Source: Enoplolaimus lenunculus (taxonomy: Eukaryota; Nematoda; Enoplea; Enoplida; Thoracostomopsidae). From it: a stretch of 64,000 nt of DNA. Each line of letters begins with the position of its first letter. The stretch's first letter is position 1. The notes beneath the pieces are model-generated. The model ran no database searches and had not been told where the DNA came from. It worked only from the letters and a program-made list of their open reading frames with translations. Made by a program: the position numbers and the translations under genes. Shown one piece after another: positions 46,225-57,230 of this stretch. Location: NCBI GenBank assembly GCA_030248215.1, contig JASANG010000116.1, positions 36,946-100,945 of the forward strand, written 5' to 3'.

Positions 46225-46964
46225 TGTGGTATATGGGAAGAATGACATAGCTAGGGAAAATGGCCGAAGCAGGGCAAAAAGAAACAGAACGAAACAAAAC
46301 AAAAGAAACACAAGCAAAAGAAAGGAAAACAAGGAACAAAAATTAATATAATAAAAGTTACAGAATTTATGCAAAATAGATAAATGTGTGGGCGACTAGC
46401 CCGAATTGTGTATGTTCAGTCTTGAAACAATTTGATAAGATTTGGTGTTGTTTTGAAACACGGAGAATTGTATTATTGTGTGCTTTTCGCTATTAGGTGG
46501 AAACTACTTTTTGTGTTTATAATTGTTCGGTTTAGTTCCGCGCTTGCAGGATTAATTGGTAAGAACTTTCAGAGTTGAGTACCGTAGAACTGTTTTAAAA
46601 TAAGAACTGTTATGGGCGGGCTATTTGTATGTACTCCCGAGTCCGGTGTGTTGAGCGCCGGAACCTGTCCTTATTAGGTAGTGTGCTCAACAGACGCACC
46701 GGGGCTCGGTCATTACTCAAGCCGCTCGGAACGCATATAAACGTTCACTGACATAGAAACTGTACACTAAAAACGTAAGCTTAGATCGAATTGAATCAAG
46801 AGCATCGGTAAACATCGGACAACATTGTATACTGTATAACCATATCTGTGCCTTCTGTAAAAACGTTCTTCAGTAAATTCTTAAAACCGACTGCGCCGTT
46901 GGTGAAGGGCGAATACGCTATCGTCATAGATCCCGAACTTGGCCGTATACGTGAAATTCCGACA
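46225..46964 (+). repeat. 3' LTR
   Basis: 740 bp, the same length as the 5' LTR. By eye the differences are G/T in CTACTT(G/T)TTGTG, T/A in CTTTC(T/A)GAG, A/G in CCGCTC(A/G)GAACG, C/T in CCGAC(C/T)GCG and A/G in GTATAC(A/G)TGAA. It is followed by the target duplication GTGGT. Confidence 0.95.
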
Positions 46965-46969
46965 GTGGT

Positions 46970-47020
46970 AGCATGCTTGGCTCGAGCACAAGAGGACCAA
47001 GGTTCGATTCCCGGCGTAGT
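46970..47020 (+). repeat. SINE type B second copy, tRNA-like middle part
   Basis: It continues the split tRNA-like head: AGCATGCTTGGCTCGAG.. to GGTTCGATTCCCGGCGTAGT. It lies between the LTR retrotransposon and the solo LTR. The acceptor end has decayed from CGCGGTC to CGTAGT. Confidence 0.85.
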
Positions 47021-48015
47021 TGTCGGGCAGGGGTCCTGTGGTTGCCCTGCAACCACAGTTCCTCCGCCCTCAGTTACCGCGGGCCCTGTTTATGTCCTCC
47101 CGTGGCCTCTAGTGCTTGCAAATCCGCTTTTATGCGACATTACCGTCGCTTTGTACTTGTTTGAGTTAAGTCGATTTTAGTAGTTTATGAATGTGCCGTT
47201 GCTTCGCCTTATATTGCGCCTGTATTCGTTATTTCTTATGTTCTGGGTTATTTTTGCGCGCGCATTCCATTTTCCTACTCAAAACCCTTAAATTCCCCAA
47301 AAATCTCCCCAAAATTCCCCAATTTATTTTCGGCCAATTTTTCGAGACTTATCCTTGAGTTTTGGCCTAAATAATTACTATTAACGTAGCTAGCTAGTTG
47401 GAGCGAATTCGGACATTTTCAGAGAAGACATTTTACGTGTATTACGGATATTGCGTGTATTACGAGTTTAGTCAGGATTTTAGTAATTCTAGCGAAATCG
47501 AGCCAAATTGACGGCTGTTTACCGATTTTTAGCGAGAGTACTGATCTAGTATCCGGAAATAGGTGTATTTTGGATGTACTCTGGAAATTGCGGAAATTGC
47601 GTGTTTTGTGTTGCAAATCGTGCAACTACGGGTTCGGAGGCTTGTATACTGTTATTCCTGCCGCGCGGTAATTGTTTGAGTAGAATTATAAAGGATTCGC
47701 TGCTAGTTGGACCGTTTCTACTCGGATTTGGTGTAAAATTCGGATATTCGCCCGATTTTGACATAATTTTTAGTTATCCCGAAATTTCGTAAAATTGCGG
47801 ATTTCGCGAGTCAAATTAGCATCGCCGACGTTTATATTGTGTACGCTGCCATATTATTTGTTCTGTTACTTGTATTAAACCTACAAAACTCGGTGTTAAC
47901 ACTCCGGAGCGTACTAACCCGAATCAGATCACTTATAATTGCATGAGTCAAAAACCTACAGTTTTCGGATATTTTAGCCTCAAACAGGGCCAAATAGCGA
48001 AGTCCAGAGCTGACA
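47021..48015. mobile_element. Solo LTR (about 995 bp), unrelated to the 740-bp LTRs
   Basis: It begins TGTCGGGCAGGGGTCC and ends CCAGAGCTGACA, so TGTC..GACA are inverted. A perfect 5-bp duplication, GTAGT, flanks it (47016-47020 and 48016-48020). It interrupts the SINE between the tRNA-like head and the CATTAACTTTGG tail. It has no internal coding region. It most likely arose by LTR-LTR recombination. Confidence 0.85.
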
Positions 48016-48020
48016 GTAGT

Positions 48021-48080
48021 CATTAACTTTGGACAAAACTTCAAACAGGGGACGTGCAGACCGTATAGTACCAACACGTT
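48021..48080 (+). repeat. SINE type B second copy, 3' tail
   Basis: CATTAACTTTGGACAAAACT and ACCGTATAGTACCAACACG match the tail of the intact copy at 42221-42280. Confidence 0.85.
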
Positions 48081-48364
48081 ACATCCAATCTATTAGAAAT
48101 GTTTTACATGACACAGTAATATCAAGCACAGTCCCTAGCAGTAAATGCCCATAATGTGCTAACCATTAACGTTTAAAGCTTTGATACTTTATCATTTACT
48201 TCATAAAATTTGTTATACGATTATCTACTAGCTATACAATTAATTACTATAAAAACAAGCAATTAAATTTCCAGACTGTTGGAATCCCATTAAGCCATTT
48301 TCTTTGCAACCCAGACAATATAACTCATGCTTTAAGGCAGCAATAAAACATAATTGTGAGCAAA

Positions 48365-48445
48365 ACGTGGCGATAATAATAAAGATAATAATAGTAATAA
48401 CAATAATAACAATAATATTAGTATTATCATTATTATTATTAAGAA
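48365..48445. repeat. AAT/ATT-rich low-complexity tract
   Basis: AATAATAATAAAGATAATAA.. followed by TTATTATTATTAAG: simple sequence in both orientations. Confidence 0.8.
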
Positions 48446-48929
48446 TAACAATAAAAATAAAAAGAAAAAAGCAATTTAATTAGTAACATTTACATAGATC
48501 TACCGTCTGTGTGCAATTAAAATCGCCGGCTTGTTCAAGGCTCGTGTTCTGATGGACGATTTTGTTTCAACAGGTTTGAATCTTAAAATGAAAATGTTTA
48601 TGTGTAATAACTGCACATGTAACGGTATTTGGGCCACTGCTCGCCACAACGGAAATTGGTCAATGTATTTCCCAACTCATTACAAATTAATGATCCTTAT
48701 AGTTGTAAGCTACGTAGCTAGGACCGTAGGTAAAAATGATTAAGATTGTTTTGTCGTGTTTCTTGGTTGATGCGTGGCTATTAGGAGAATGTATGGCGTA
48801 ACAATTTCATGTTGTGATACACTCTTTCATTTCATCTATACTTTGGAACCTCATCTGTTGCTCATTTTCTTCTGCGTTAAAAGAACGCATTGATTATAAA
48901 TGCATGGTAATTTTATAAATCACAGTACC

Positions 48930-49345
48930 ATACGTGTAATTGTGAGACATGCTGGTCCTTGTGTATATGCAATAAATGCAATGCACATTGTGGTGTACGG
49001 TCTACACATATAGTCGACGAAAAATGCAGTTGGAGAGGCGGGCTACTCCGTGGGCGCAATGGTAAACTGCCGCGTTCTGAACACGGTATCCAGTCGAAAA
49101 TAGAATGGACGGTCAAGGGACGACCTTGTTGAAAACAAGGGCATGTAAGTATGTGAGACATGCGTGTCCTTGTGCATATGCAATAAATGCAATGCACATT
49201 GTAGTGTACGGTCGACCGTGGCGCAGTGGTAGAGTGCTCGCTTAAGGATCCATAGGCTGAGAGTTCTATCCCCGCTCTAGCCCGCTTTTCCAGCTGCTTA
49301 GTTGAAAGGTCTGATGTCCCGCATCCTACCTAGACTGACAATACG
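48930..49345 (+). repeat. tRNA-derived SINE (type C), tandem dimer upstream of CHMP4
   Basis: Two successive units share GTGAGACATGC.GGTCCTTGTG, GCAATAAATGCAATGCACATT and GTGTACGGTC. The first has GGGCGCAATGGTAAACTGCC and the second TGGCGCAGTGGTAGAGTGCTC followed by AGTTCTATCCCCGC, an A-box and B-box-like pair. The second unit ends about 45 bp before the CHMP4 ATG. Partial copies lie in CHMP4 intron 1 at about 49560-49805 and 50325-50520. Confidence 0.65.
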
Positions 49346-49388
49346 TATATATACATCTACTACCTATATATTATATTTTTACTGTACA

Positions 49389-52300
49389 ATGAGTGTTTGG
49401 GGTAAATTATTTGGTGGCGGGAAGAAAGGTGAAGATGCGCCAACTCCACAAGAAGCAATACAAGTATGCTTATTGTTGAATATGATTTTTTCTATTACTA
49501 AAACTGTGAGATGTGATTGTCCGTGTAAAAATGCATTTTGGATTTTGGAGCATTGAATAGCGGTGCATGCTTGCTAGTTATATATGTGTCGAAGTATAAT
49601 CGGCGAGAGAAACTGTTGAAGAGGCGGATAACTCCTATATGCATGCTTTTCCTGCTACAGTGGTAAACTTCCAGCGCTATGAACACGGTATTAGTCAAAA
49701 ATAGGGGTAACGGTCAATGGACGACCTTGTTGAAATTTGGAGCATGTAAGCATCTGAGACATGCTTGTCCCGGTGCGTCGGCAATACATGCACACATTGT
49801 GTTGTATAAGGGATGTACCGATACCAGCGTGGTATTGGTTTTCGACCTGCAAAACTAATAACATTTATTCGCAATTATTTCATGCCCGACCTCTGTTATC
49901 AGATTTGTGACCTGAAACAAAAAATATGGGCTTTTTATTAAAAAATGAAAAATATTGCGGAACATTGTTGGATTCGGCTTTTGGGTCCAGCTTTTTCACA
50001 ACCGAATCCGCCCCGCAAATTTTTGCCGATATTGAATTCCAACTTTTGTTGCCACTCTGACCGAAACCAAAATTTTTGCCGAAACCGCCGAAACCAAAAT
50101 TTTTGCCGACACCAAAATTTTTGCCGATACCGATGCCGATTTTTATTTTGAAAATATGCCATTACCGCCAATGGCGGTCCCAGTTGAAATACTCGATACA
50201 TGTTTAAAGAACAGATAAGATTCTTCCCATGATCAAACGCACCAATATATGCCAACAATTTCAATTGATAACCCTTCACGAATAACGATGCCGATTATTC
50301 GACACACAAATAATTATATGCTAGCCGGCGGCACACATGTCGACAAATATAGTCGACGATAAAAGTAGTTGGAGAGCCGGGCTACTCGAAGCAGTGCTAG
50401 TGTTAAATTAAGGATCCGTAGGCTGAGAGGGTTCGAGCCAACCCGGACCCCAGTATGCCTGTTTTACCAGCTGCTTCATCAAGGTCTGAAGTGCCGGTTC
50501 CTGCCTGGACAGACAGTTGTTTGGGCCGCCTCGAACAACAATTGTCATTTGCGACGTACCAGTTGCCACGTGGGCCAGTTAGCTGTTTGAGCCACGCCAG
50601 TAGTGGCGGTCTCGGTTAAAAACCGAAACCGAGATTGGACTACCGAGACTGGCCATGAAAAGTTTCGGTCTCGGTCAATCATTGGTCATCACTCAGAAAA
50701 AAATTAAAGTTTTCAAAATAAGTTATTTCTAATGGGTTTTTCGTAGTTTTTTGTGTTTTTCAAGTTTTTTGTACCTTTTCCGAATATCTGCTTATAATTA
50801 TTGCGTAAATGTGAAAATTCATAAATTCACAGCGAAATATGATTCATCAGACAGCAGGGTGCAACCGGAATTCCGGTTCCGGTTCCGGCATTTTTTCACC
50901 TTCCGGTTCCGGTTCCGGTAAATTTTTACCGGATTTAAAAATTCCGGTATTATAATTTGGCCGTTTTCTTAACTTTGCTAATTTTTAAGAATCTCTTTTG
51001 AAAGCCACTTGTACTCCGAATATAAGCCATTAATGGTGGATTTCACTTCATTCGATGATGAAAATCTAAAATACAACAAATAAAATAAATACCTATGTTC
51101 GACTAAGGTTATTTCACAAATAATAGAGCGAAAAATAAGATTAAAATGAAATTTTTGGTGAAATGCATTTTTCACTTTCCGGTTCCGGTTCCGGTAAAAT
51201 TTTCAAATTCCGGTTCCGGTTTCGATAAATTGTAATTCCGGTTGCACCCTGTCAGACAGCGCTTTCTTCAACAATGAGGCTTGCCGAGACCGAGACTCCC
51301 ATCCCTGGCCACGACATCTATATAAGATTTTGTCAAGGTGATAAAAATTTGCGCATTTTACTTATATTTAGTGTTTTTATTATTAGCGGTTGCGAGAAGT
51401 TGAAGAAATGTTGAACAAAAAGTCAGAGTTTTTAGAGAAGAAGATAACCCAAGAAGTTACAACAGCTAAAAAACATGGGACGAAAAATAAACGAAGTAAG
51501 TACAATATATACCAATGTATGCTTGTTGTGAATTTATCGTAAGTGTGGCCATTAACATTTGCTTGCTTAGCATGCTTTTAAGCAACACGAGTGTCGTCAA
51601 TACGGTTTCAGATTAAAAATTTTGATGGTTCCTGTACCAATGCCATTAAATATACATTTTGTAATTTTAGTGGCGCTTCATGCACTGAAACGTAAAAAAC
51701 AGTACGAAAAACAACTGTTGCAAATTGATGGAACCCTGTCAACTATTGAGTTTCAACGCGAAGCGTTGGAAAACGCTAGCACCAATACAGAAGTGCTCAG
51801 CGTAATGGGAAGCGCAGCAAAAGCCCTAAAAACGGCCCATAATCACATGTAAGTATTGTTATGATTCACTTGTTTGTTTACTTATTTTAGCGATTTAATA
51901 GCACCAGATAATAAAAGTGTCGGTTATCCCGACGTGTTGTGATATATGCTCGAAATCTATATACGTAATTAATGCCAGCTGATCGCCACGGATGTTGTAG
52001 ATGCAAACTGGCATTTGGGTAGGTGTGTTTTTAGCCTTTTTTATTCGGCCAAATCTCTATGATCAGCCGCTCTCCCACGACAAATAAGCTTCGTGTAGAG
52101 ATGGAAAATTTAAGCAATAATCTGCTAACATACAAAAATTGCTTTTAAACCTAACACTCATAAATTTCCCTTGTTAAACGCTGGGTCACCTCTTAAAAAC
52201 ATTTTTTCTCGAGATTGAGCTAGCGAAATGCTATATAATATAATATATAATTATGTATTATTTTAATGAAGTGTTGGCGGCAGATTTTATCGTATTGCTT

Positions 52301-53448
52301 TGCGACACATTATTGTGGTATTGATTTTGGCTAAATTATGCTGTCTTATTTCAGGGACGTAGATAAGGTGCATGATTTAATGGATGATATAGCTGAACAG
52401 CAAGAAGTCGCAAACGAAATATCCGAAGCGATTTCGAATCCAATCGGGTTGGGAGGAAGTGATATCAGCGAAGTTCGTTTAATTTGTTTTTTCAGTTCTA
52501 CTTATTTGCCTCTTTCACTCTTTCTTATTTGTTAAGCACAATATCAGATGATTTTAAGTGTATTTTAAACTCAAAAGGCTAGTTCTGACAATTGGCATGC
52601 AGTTGGCCTGATTTAGATAAGCTGCTTGAGGGTTTGTTGTCTTTAGTTTTGCCTCCACCTGACATTTTGAGTTTAAAATGCATGTTTGTTTTTCTGTATT
52701 AATAGTGGCGCGAGTGAGTGAGATGATTATAGAAATATACACTATTCCTGTATCAATTGTCGCTGTCAGAGGCAATGCAACGTTTAGGTTTTACCTATTA
52801 TAAACGGTATATTGTAAGGGTTTAGCATATTACGTCTTCGTTTTAGGATGATTTACTAGCGGAACTGGAAGAATTGGAGCAAGAAGAACTCGACTCACAG
52901 TTGCTTAATGTTGAACCCACCCCAGATACGAAACTGCCTGATGTTCCAACAAAAGAACTTCCCAAACGTACGTGTAGATTTGTTCGCTTAATGGGCAATT
53001 CTCCCTGGCTACATTTATTTAACTGGCATTTTGCCAACCCGATCCCGTGCGGGGGTGGTTTTTCGAAAGTGCCTCTGAGTTCAACCGAGTACGCTTGATA
53101 AGTGGAAGATTTTTATAAAGCATTTAAGATAAAATTAGGAATAAAATGTTTTTGAATTTTACGAAATTTTCTTCGAAATTTGACTAGAATTTAGTGTAAT
53201 TCTGCTGTATAACATATTGGATTAATTCCGGTGGCATTGTAACGGATCAAAATCTCAATATCGTATGTTTACTGATATCCACTGTTCTCCGACCTTCGTT
53301 TTCGTTAGTATTGAATGCGAATGGTTCTCGCTAGCGGCGGGATATGTTATCTGTAAGCTTAGTGCTGGTTTGTGTTTTAGCGTCAAAGAGTACTAACAAA
53401 GAATTAGACGATGACATGGCGGAATTGGAGGCATGGGCGGCATCTTAA
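49389..53448 (+). CDS. CHMP4: CHMP4/Snf7, core ESCRT-III subunit (complete, six exons)
   Basis: CHMP4 (yeast Snf7) polymerises on membranes to drive scission in multivesicular body formation, cytokinesis and membrane repair. Exons: 49389-49463, 51387-51495, 51671-51848, 52355-52472, 52847-52967, 53381-53448, all with GT..AG introns. They total 669 bp, encoding 222 aa plus TAA, close to the 224 aa of human CHMP4B. Landmarks: MSVWGKLFGGGKK (membrane-binding N-terminal segment), PTPQEAIQRLREVEEML, ALKRKKQYEKQLLQIDG, TLSTIEFQREALENA (core helices), LMDDIAEQQEVANEIS, LLAELEELEQEELDSQLL, LPDVPTKELPK (VPS4 MIT-interacting type) and MAELEAWAAS at the C-terminus (ALIX Bro1-binding helix). Intron 1 (about 1.9 kb) holds SINE pieces and nested hAT-like elements. 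The exon joins reproduce the family exactly, so the model is secure. Confidence 0.97.
49806..50320. mobile_element. Repeat-rich insertion in CHMP4 intron 1 (CCGAAACC motif)
   Basis: Repeated CCGAAACCAAAATTTTTG units (50058-50150) with inverted CGATACC/GCCGAT words at both ends. It separates two halves of what looks like a type C SINE (CACATTGTGTTGTATA before, GTCGACAAATATAGTCGAC after). It is probably another foldback element, and its exact ends are uncertain. Confidence 0.5.
50599..51307. mobile_element. hAT-like element with CCGAGA motif, interrupted by a second hAT-like element
   Basis: The left GGCGGTCTCGGTTAAAAACC and right CTTGCCGAGACCGAGACTCC then ATCCCTG match the copy at 40263-40660. 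Flanks GCCACGCC (50591-50598) and GCCACGAC (51308-51315) agree at 7 of 8 bases. The element at 50855-51251 is nested inside. Both are in CHMP4 intron 1. Confidence 0.65.
50855..51251. mobile_element. Nested hAT-like foldback element, CCGGTT interior
   Basis: It starts CAGGGTGCAACCGGAATTCC and ends with the inverted sequence (GGAATT.. as AATTCCGGTTGCACCCTG). A perfect 8-bp duplication, TCAGACAG, flanks it (50847-50854, 51252-51259), diagnostic of hAT insertion. CCGGTT/AACCGG tandem words fill both ends. 397 bp, no transposase. Confidence 0.9.
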
Positions 53449-53741
53449 ATTGCTTTGAAAATGGAAGCATTTTTGCTGCGTGTGCTATGAAATCAGCAAA
53501 TATATTGTGATGTACAGAATATAGATTTATTGAACTTATGGGCGTTGCAGTAATTTGAACTTATGGACGTTACAGTAATAATCATTGATGTAAGATTGTG
53601 CGAAACGCGCCCAACACCGCGTATTTGGTAAAAGTTTATAAAATAGCTCAGTGATGTTTCAAGTTAAATGCATTTAAAATCACACATTAAATTATGTTGT
53701 AACGTGTAGTACCACGTAAGGAAGTTGCAGACCGTTTGAAA

Positions 53742-54334
53742 CAGGGGTGTTGGCCGGAAACAATGAGTTTTTCCATTTTTTCCTTGGGGGTGGAAAAAAT
53801 GGAAAAAATTAAACGATTCTTAAATACAATTTGCAAATAAATATGATATAATATAACAATTTAAGACGACATGTAACTAATTTTCATGCAACACATTAAC
53901 AGTGACCGTGCGTATATGTCCACCAGGTCACATTATATGTCCCAAAAACGCGAAAATTGCAGCATATAAATATATAAATGGATTTCATAAGAAAAACAAG
54001 TGTGACTCGTTTAGCTCGCTCCACTCATTAGTTTCTGATGTTCTGATGACCTCCTCCCTGTTATTCCATGCCAAAACGTAAATTTTTAAAAAATTTTAAT
54101 TTTAAGGTCCCAAATTCCTCCACTCAACTCAAAATGTCTATTTGGGTATGGAATAATCCGAGGATGTCATCAGAAACTCAAATATGCAAAAACTTTCAAA
54201 ATGCAAGCATTTTTGGGCAAACGACGGCTAAGGGTGGGCTAACCGATGACTCAGACATAGAATAAATTTTTTCCGGAAAAAATGAAAAAATTCATTTTTT
54301 CCGGTCATACTTTCTTCCGGAAAGAACAACCCTG
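53742..54334. mobile_element. hAT-like element, CAGGGGTGTTGGCCGGAAA end
   Basis: The left CAGGGGTGTTGGCCGGAAA and right TTCCGGAAAGAACAACCCTG are inverted. Flanks are GTTTGAAA and GTTTTAAA (7 of 8). Subterminal TTTTTCCATTTTTTCC/GGAAAAAATG sequences can pair. No transposase frame. It lies about 300 bp past the CHMP4 stop. Confidence 0.75.
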
Positions 54335-54830
54335 GTTTTAAATACAGTAACAATGCGGATGTGTGAATTATTGTGTATGCTATGATTTTGGCTTTCGCAC
54401 AATATTTTAGCAGTCTTGTCTGAAAATGGTATGGAACAGTTAATAGTATTCAGTGAGCGTAGTATTATTCAATTGCGATGAATACATCTGCAAGTATTTG
54501 TAATTAAAGATACTTGTCGATTCCTTCAATTTTAACAAACTGCAAACCGGTTGCCTGATGTTTTACAATTGTAATTAATTCCGTATTTAATTTTGTCTGA
54601 TAACATAAGTGATGCTTAGCAAAGTGCTAATTCGATCTGTAATCTTATATGCAGTAAATCTTTGTTCATCGTGTTTTGCTATTACTTTGTTTTGCATTTT
54701 GGGTCTATAGTGTTCGAGCATGTAAACGCCAAATCCACGAACGTAAATAAACTATACGCATTTATTATTTGTTTCACAAATTTATCACAAACCTTCTGGC
54801 TCCATCCATAAAAAAATAAGCCTCTTGTTT

Positions 54831-54980
54831 GGCCCATGTATAGAACGGCCTGAACAGTACCATAAGCATATGCCTAAAGGTAAGCCTAAGCGTATGGATG
54901 AGCCAATCCCTAAGCCTAAGCAAAAAATAGTCTAAAGCGTAAACTGACTATTGCAGCTAGGGAATAGCCTGACATTCCAA
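54831..54980. mobile_element. MITE family 2, diverged copy
   Basis: The left end GGCCCATGTATAGAACGGCC is clear. GCCTAAG words lie in the interior. The right end is degraded (AATAGCCTGACATTCC). Confidence 0.6.
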
Positions 54981-55366
54981 CAAAGCATTAATGCTCACAC
55001 AGTGCTTATTAGATTACGTACGCATAATTGAAATATATGCTCCAATTTTGGTATGTTTTTGTATATCAAATTCGGATCCGGAGATCCGGTAGTTTATTTT
55101 ACCAGGGTTCGGATCCGGATCTTAAAAATTGCAGAGATCCGGTCGATCCCTAATTGCAGCTATAGATGGGCGCCGGATATGAAAAGTATTCGAAAATCTA
55201 TCCGAAATGAAATGTGTATCCGGATATCCGAAATGCATTTGTCTAAAATTTTGGAATTTGCATGGTTTCACCACCAAAGTAGCTGGAGCTGATGAAAAAA
55301 TTCTGTATCCAAACCTCACTCAGAATATTAAACTACATTCTTGCACGCTTTAAAATTTTGAACTCA

Positions 55367-55551
55367 CCTTTATTTGGTTCTGGAGTCATTTATGCGCTAC
55401 AATTAGGAATAATTTACACTTATGAACTCTAATTAGGATTTAGGGACTATGCGCTTACGGACTCTTATTAGGAATTCGGACTCTTATTGATAGAGACTCA
55501 AAATGGGGACCCCTCTTATTATTCCACATCCTTTTTATTCGGGTCACTACA
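55367..55551. mobile_element. Copy of the TA-inserting CCCGAATAAG element, in a MITE remnant
   Basis: It ends CCTTTTTATTCGGGTCACTAC, like the right end of 15810-16197, and shares ACTCTAATTAGGATT and GGGGACCCC words. It is followed at 55555-55609 by a family 1 MITE right end (ACCTGGACGCCC.. AGTAACATTGGCC), another nested pair. Confidence 0.55.
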
Positions 55552-55939
55552 AAACTTATGTATATGCAAAAAATGTAAACCTGGACGCCCATTAGAGTAA
55601 CATTGGCCAATATGTTGTTGAGTCTGCTATTTTTCACAATGCTCGCTAAGTGTTATCACATAATTTAAATTTCCTTTTTGTAAAATATCGGCCACTAAAA
55701 GCTTTCAAAATTTCCAAACTAGACGAACTGAATGAAAAGTCTACAAATGTAAAAACTTAAAATATTTCACTAACGATATTGCCTGAACCTCCGGCAAAAA
55801 CTACCGGAGCCGTAGGTCGATTTGCTGCCGGAGACAGACATTTGGTTGTACCCTGCTTCTGATATTAGGCACTGTGTTATTAATTTTAAAAATTCAAGAA
55901 AGCTTGATCAAACGCCTTACAGCGGGAGACGCATCTAAT

Positions 55940-56935
55940 GTGGTATTCGTGTTATAACCGAGGCAGGCGGGACACGGTTTGTCCCATGTTGACTCGACGT
56001 GAACGTTAAAATTCGAGCAGTCATATCGGGTAAACAGACAAAACTCGAATGTCATATGACACCATTCCTAAATTACAATGAATATCATATGATATTCAGC
56101 GGGACAGTGTAATTTTCGAGTGCTAATAAATTAATGGAAAGTCGGAAGGCAGAGGCACAGCTGTGCTTAAAACACCAAATACACGTCTGCAAATTCATTT
56201 CCGGCACAAAACCGCTTAGTAAAACAGTTTCATAATTCAAAAATTCAAATTTCAAATTCTAGTATACTATGATATTCAACAGGACAATTTGAGTATAGTT
56301 ACCTCCAGGGTGCAACCGGAATTCCGGTTCCGGTAGGGAAATCCGGTATTTTTCACTATCCGGTTCCGGTTATAAATCCGGTATTTTTTCACCGGAATTT
56401 TCCGGTATTTTCAATATTGAATATTTTTTCTCGTTCGAAAATTTAAAAAATGGCATATTTTCTTACTTATTTATCAAAAAATATCCCGAGCGTGTATTGC
56501 CAAAATTTTCAATTTGTGCCATACTCATAATTTATCATGTTTCCACCTACTGCATTCGTTTCAGGATTTTGGCATCCTAAATGGTCTGTTTACAGCATTA
56601 AAAGTGATAAAAGAGCGCTCAAAAATGAATTTTTCGGTAACAAACATTTTTTATTTTCCGGCTCCGGTTCCGGTATTTTATAATTCCGGTTGCACCCTGG
56701 TTACCTCAAGTATTCAGACATTTGAAAATATATCATATGATATTCGCTGACAATACGTCGAATATCATATGAAATTTAAGGACAAAAGGCGACCTATACA
56801 TGATGATAGCAGACAAATACGACTTTTTGACTATGATATACAGTCTATTAGCCAACAAAATGTTACCCAATAGGCTAATAGGGACAAACCGTGTCTCAAG
56901 CTGCCCCGGTTATAACGTGAACCCCGCATAAGGCT
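55940..56935. mobile_element. ATAACCGGGGCA-type TIR element with CATATG palindromes, interrupted
   Basis: The left GTTATAACCGAGGCAGGCGGG and right CTGCCCCGGTTATAACGTG are inverted, each followed inward by GACACGGTTTGTCCC. The interior has repeated AATATCATATGATATT palindromes. A hAT-like element (56306-56699) is inserted in it. Compare 62394-62983. Confidence 0.75.
56306..56699. mobile_element. hAT-like foldback element, CCGGTT interior
   Basis: CAGGGTGCAACCGGAATTCC at the left and AATTCCGGTTGCACCCTG at the right. A perfect 8-bp duplication, GTTACCTC (56298-56305, 56700-56707). 394 bp, the closest relative of 50855-51251. Confidence 0.9.
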
Positions 56936-57230
56936 TAAGCTCATATCGCGCTTACATTTCTATTTATATAAATTGAAATATAGACGAATTATTTATTACA
57001 TATTGGTAGGCTACCTGCGGAAAATCGACATCTGCCGGCGTTGTTGCCGTAGGTTGCGGTAATTCTACAATGAAATTTAAATCGCGAATTCCAGCGACTT
57101 TGTAACTTTGGTGCACTTGTTAACACTTTAATTGCCAATATTTCTGAAATTGCTTGCAGTATTTTTGGACGCTAAATTTTGCCGGTTGTTGTTAAAATTG
57201 GCTTAGTCAACATTTTTATTGCTTAGTTAT

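Larger units (their letters stand above)
42475..46964 (+). mobile_element. LTR retrotransposon, Gag/protease only (no RT, RNase H or integrase)
   Basis: A complete element with 740-bp LTRs at 42475-43214 and 46225-46964. The LTRs differ at only about five positions by eye and have TG..CA ends (TGTGG..CGACA). A perfect 5-bp target duplication, GTGGT, flanks it. The primer binding site, TGGTGACCACGATGG, starts at 43215 directly after the 5' LTR; its first 12 bases match the 3' end of animal tRNA-Trp except for one base. A purine tract, AAGGGGGA, ends at 46224. The 3.0-kb interior codes for zinc knuckles and an aspartic protease but nothing like reverse transcriptase or integrase. About 690 bp after the last stop codon are non-coding. 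Near-identical LTRs imply recent transposition, so enzymes must come from another element. Confidence 0.95.

Noticed and set aside
49057-49280. True tRNA genes
   Set aside because: A-box-like pieces are present, but the arms do not pair as a cloverleaf and the modules recur as a dispersed family, so they are SINE parts.
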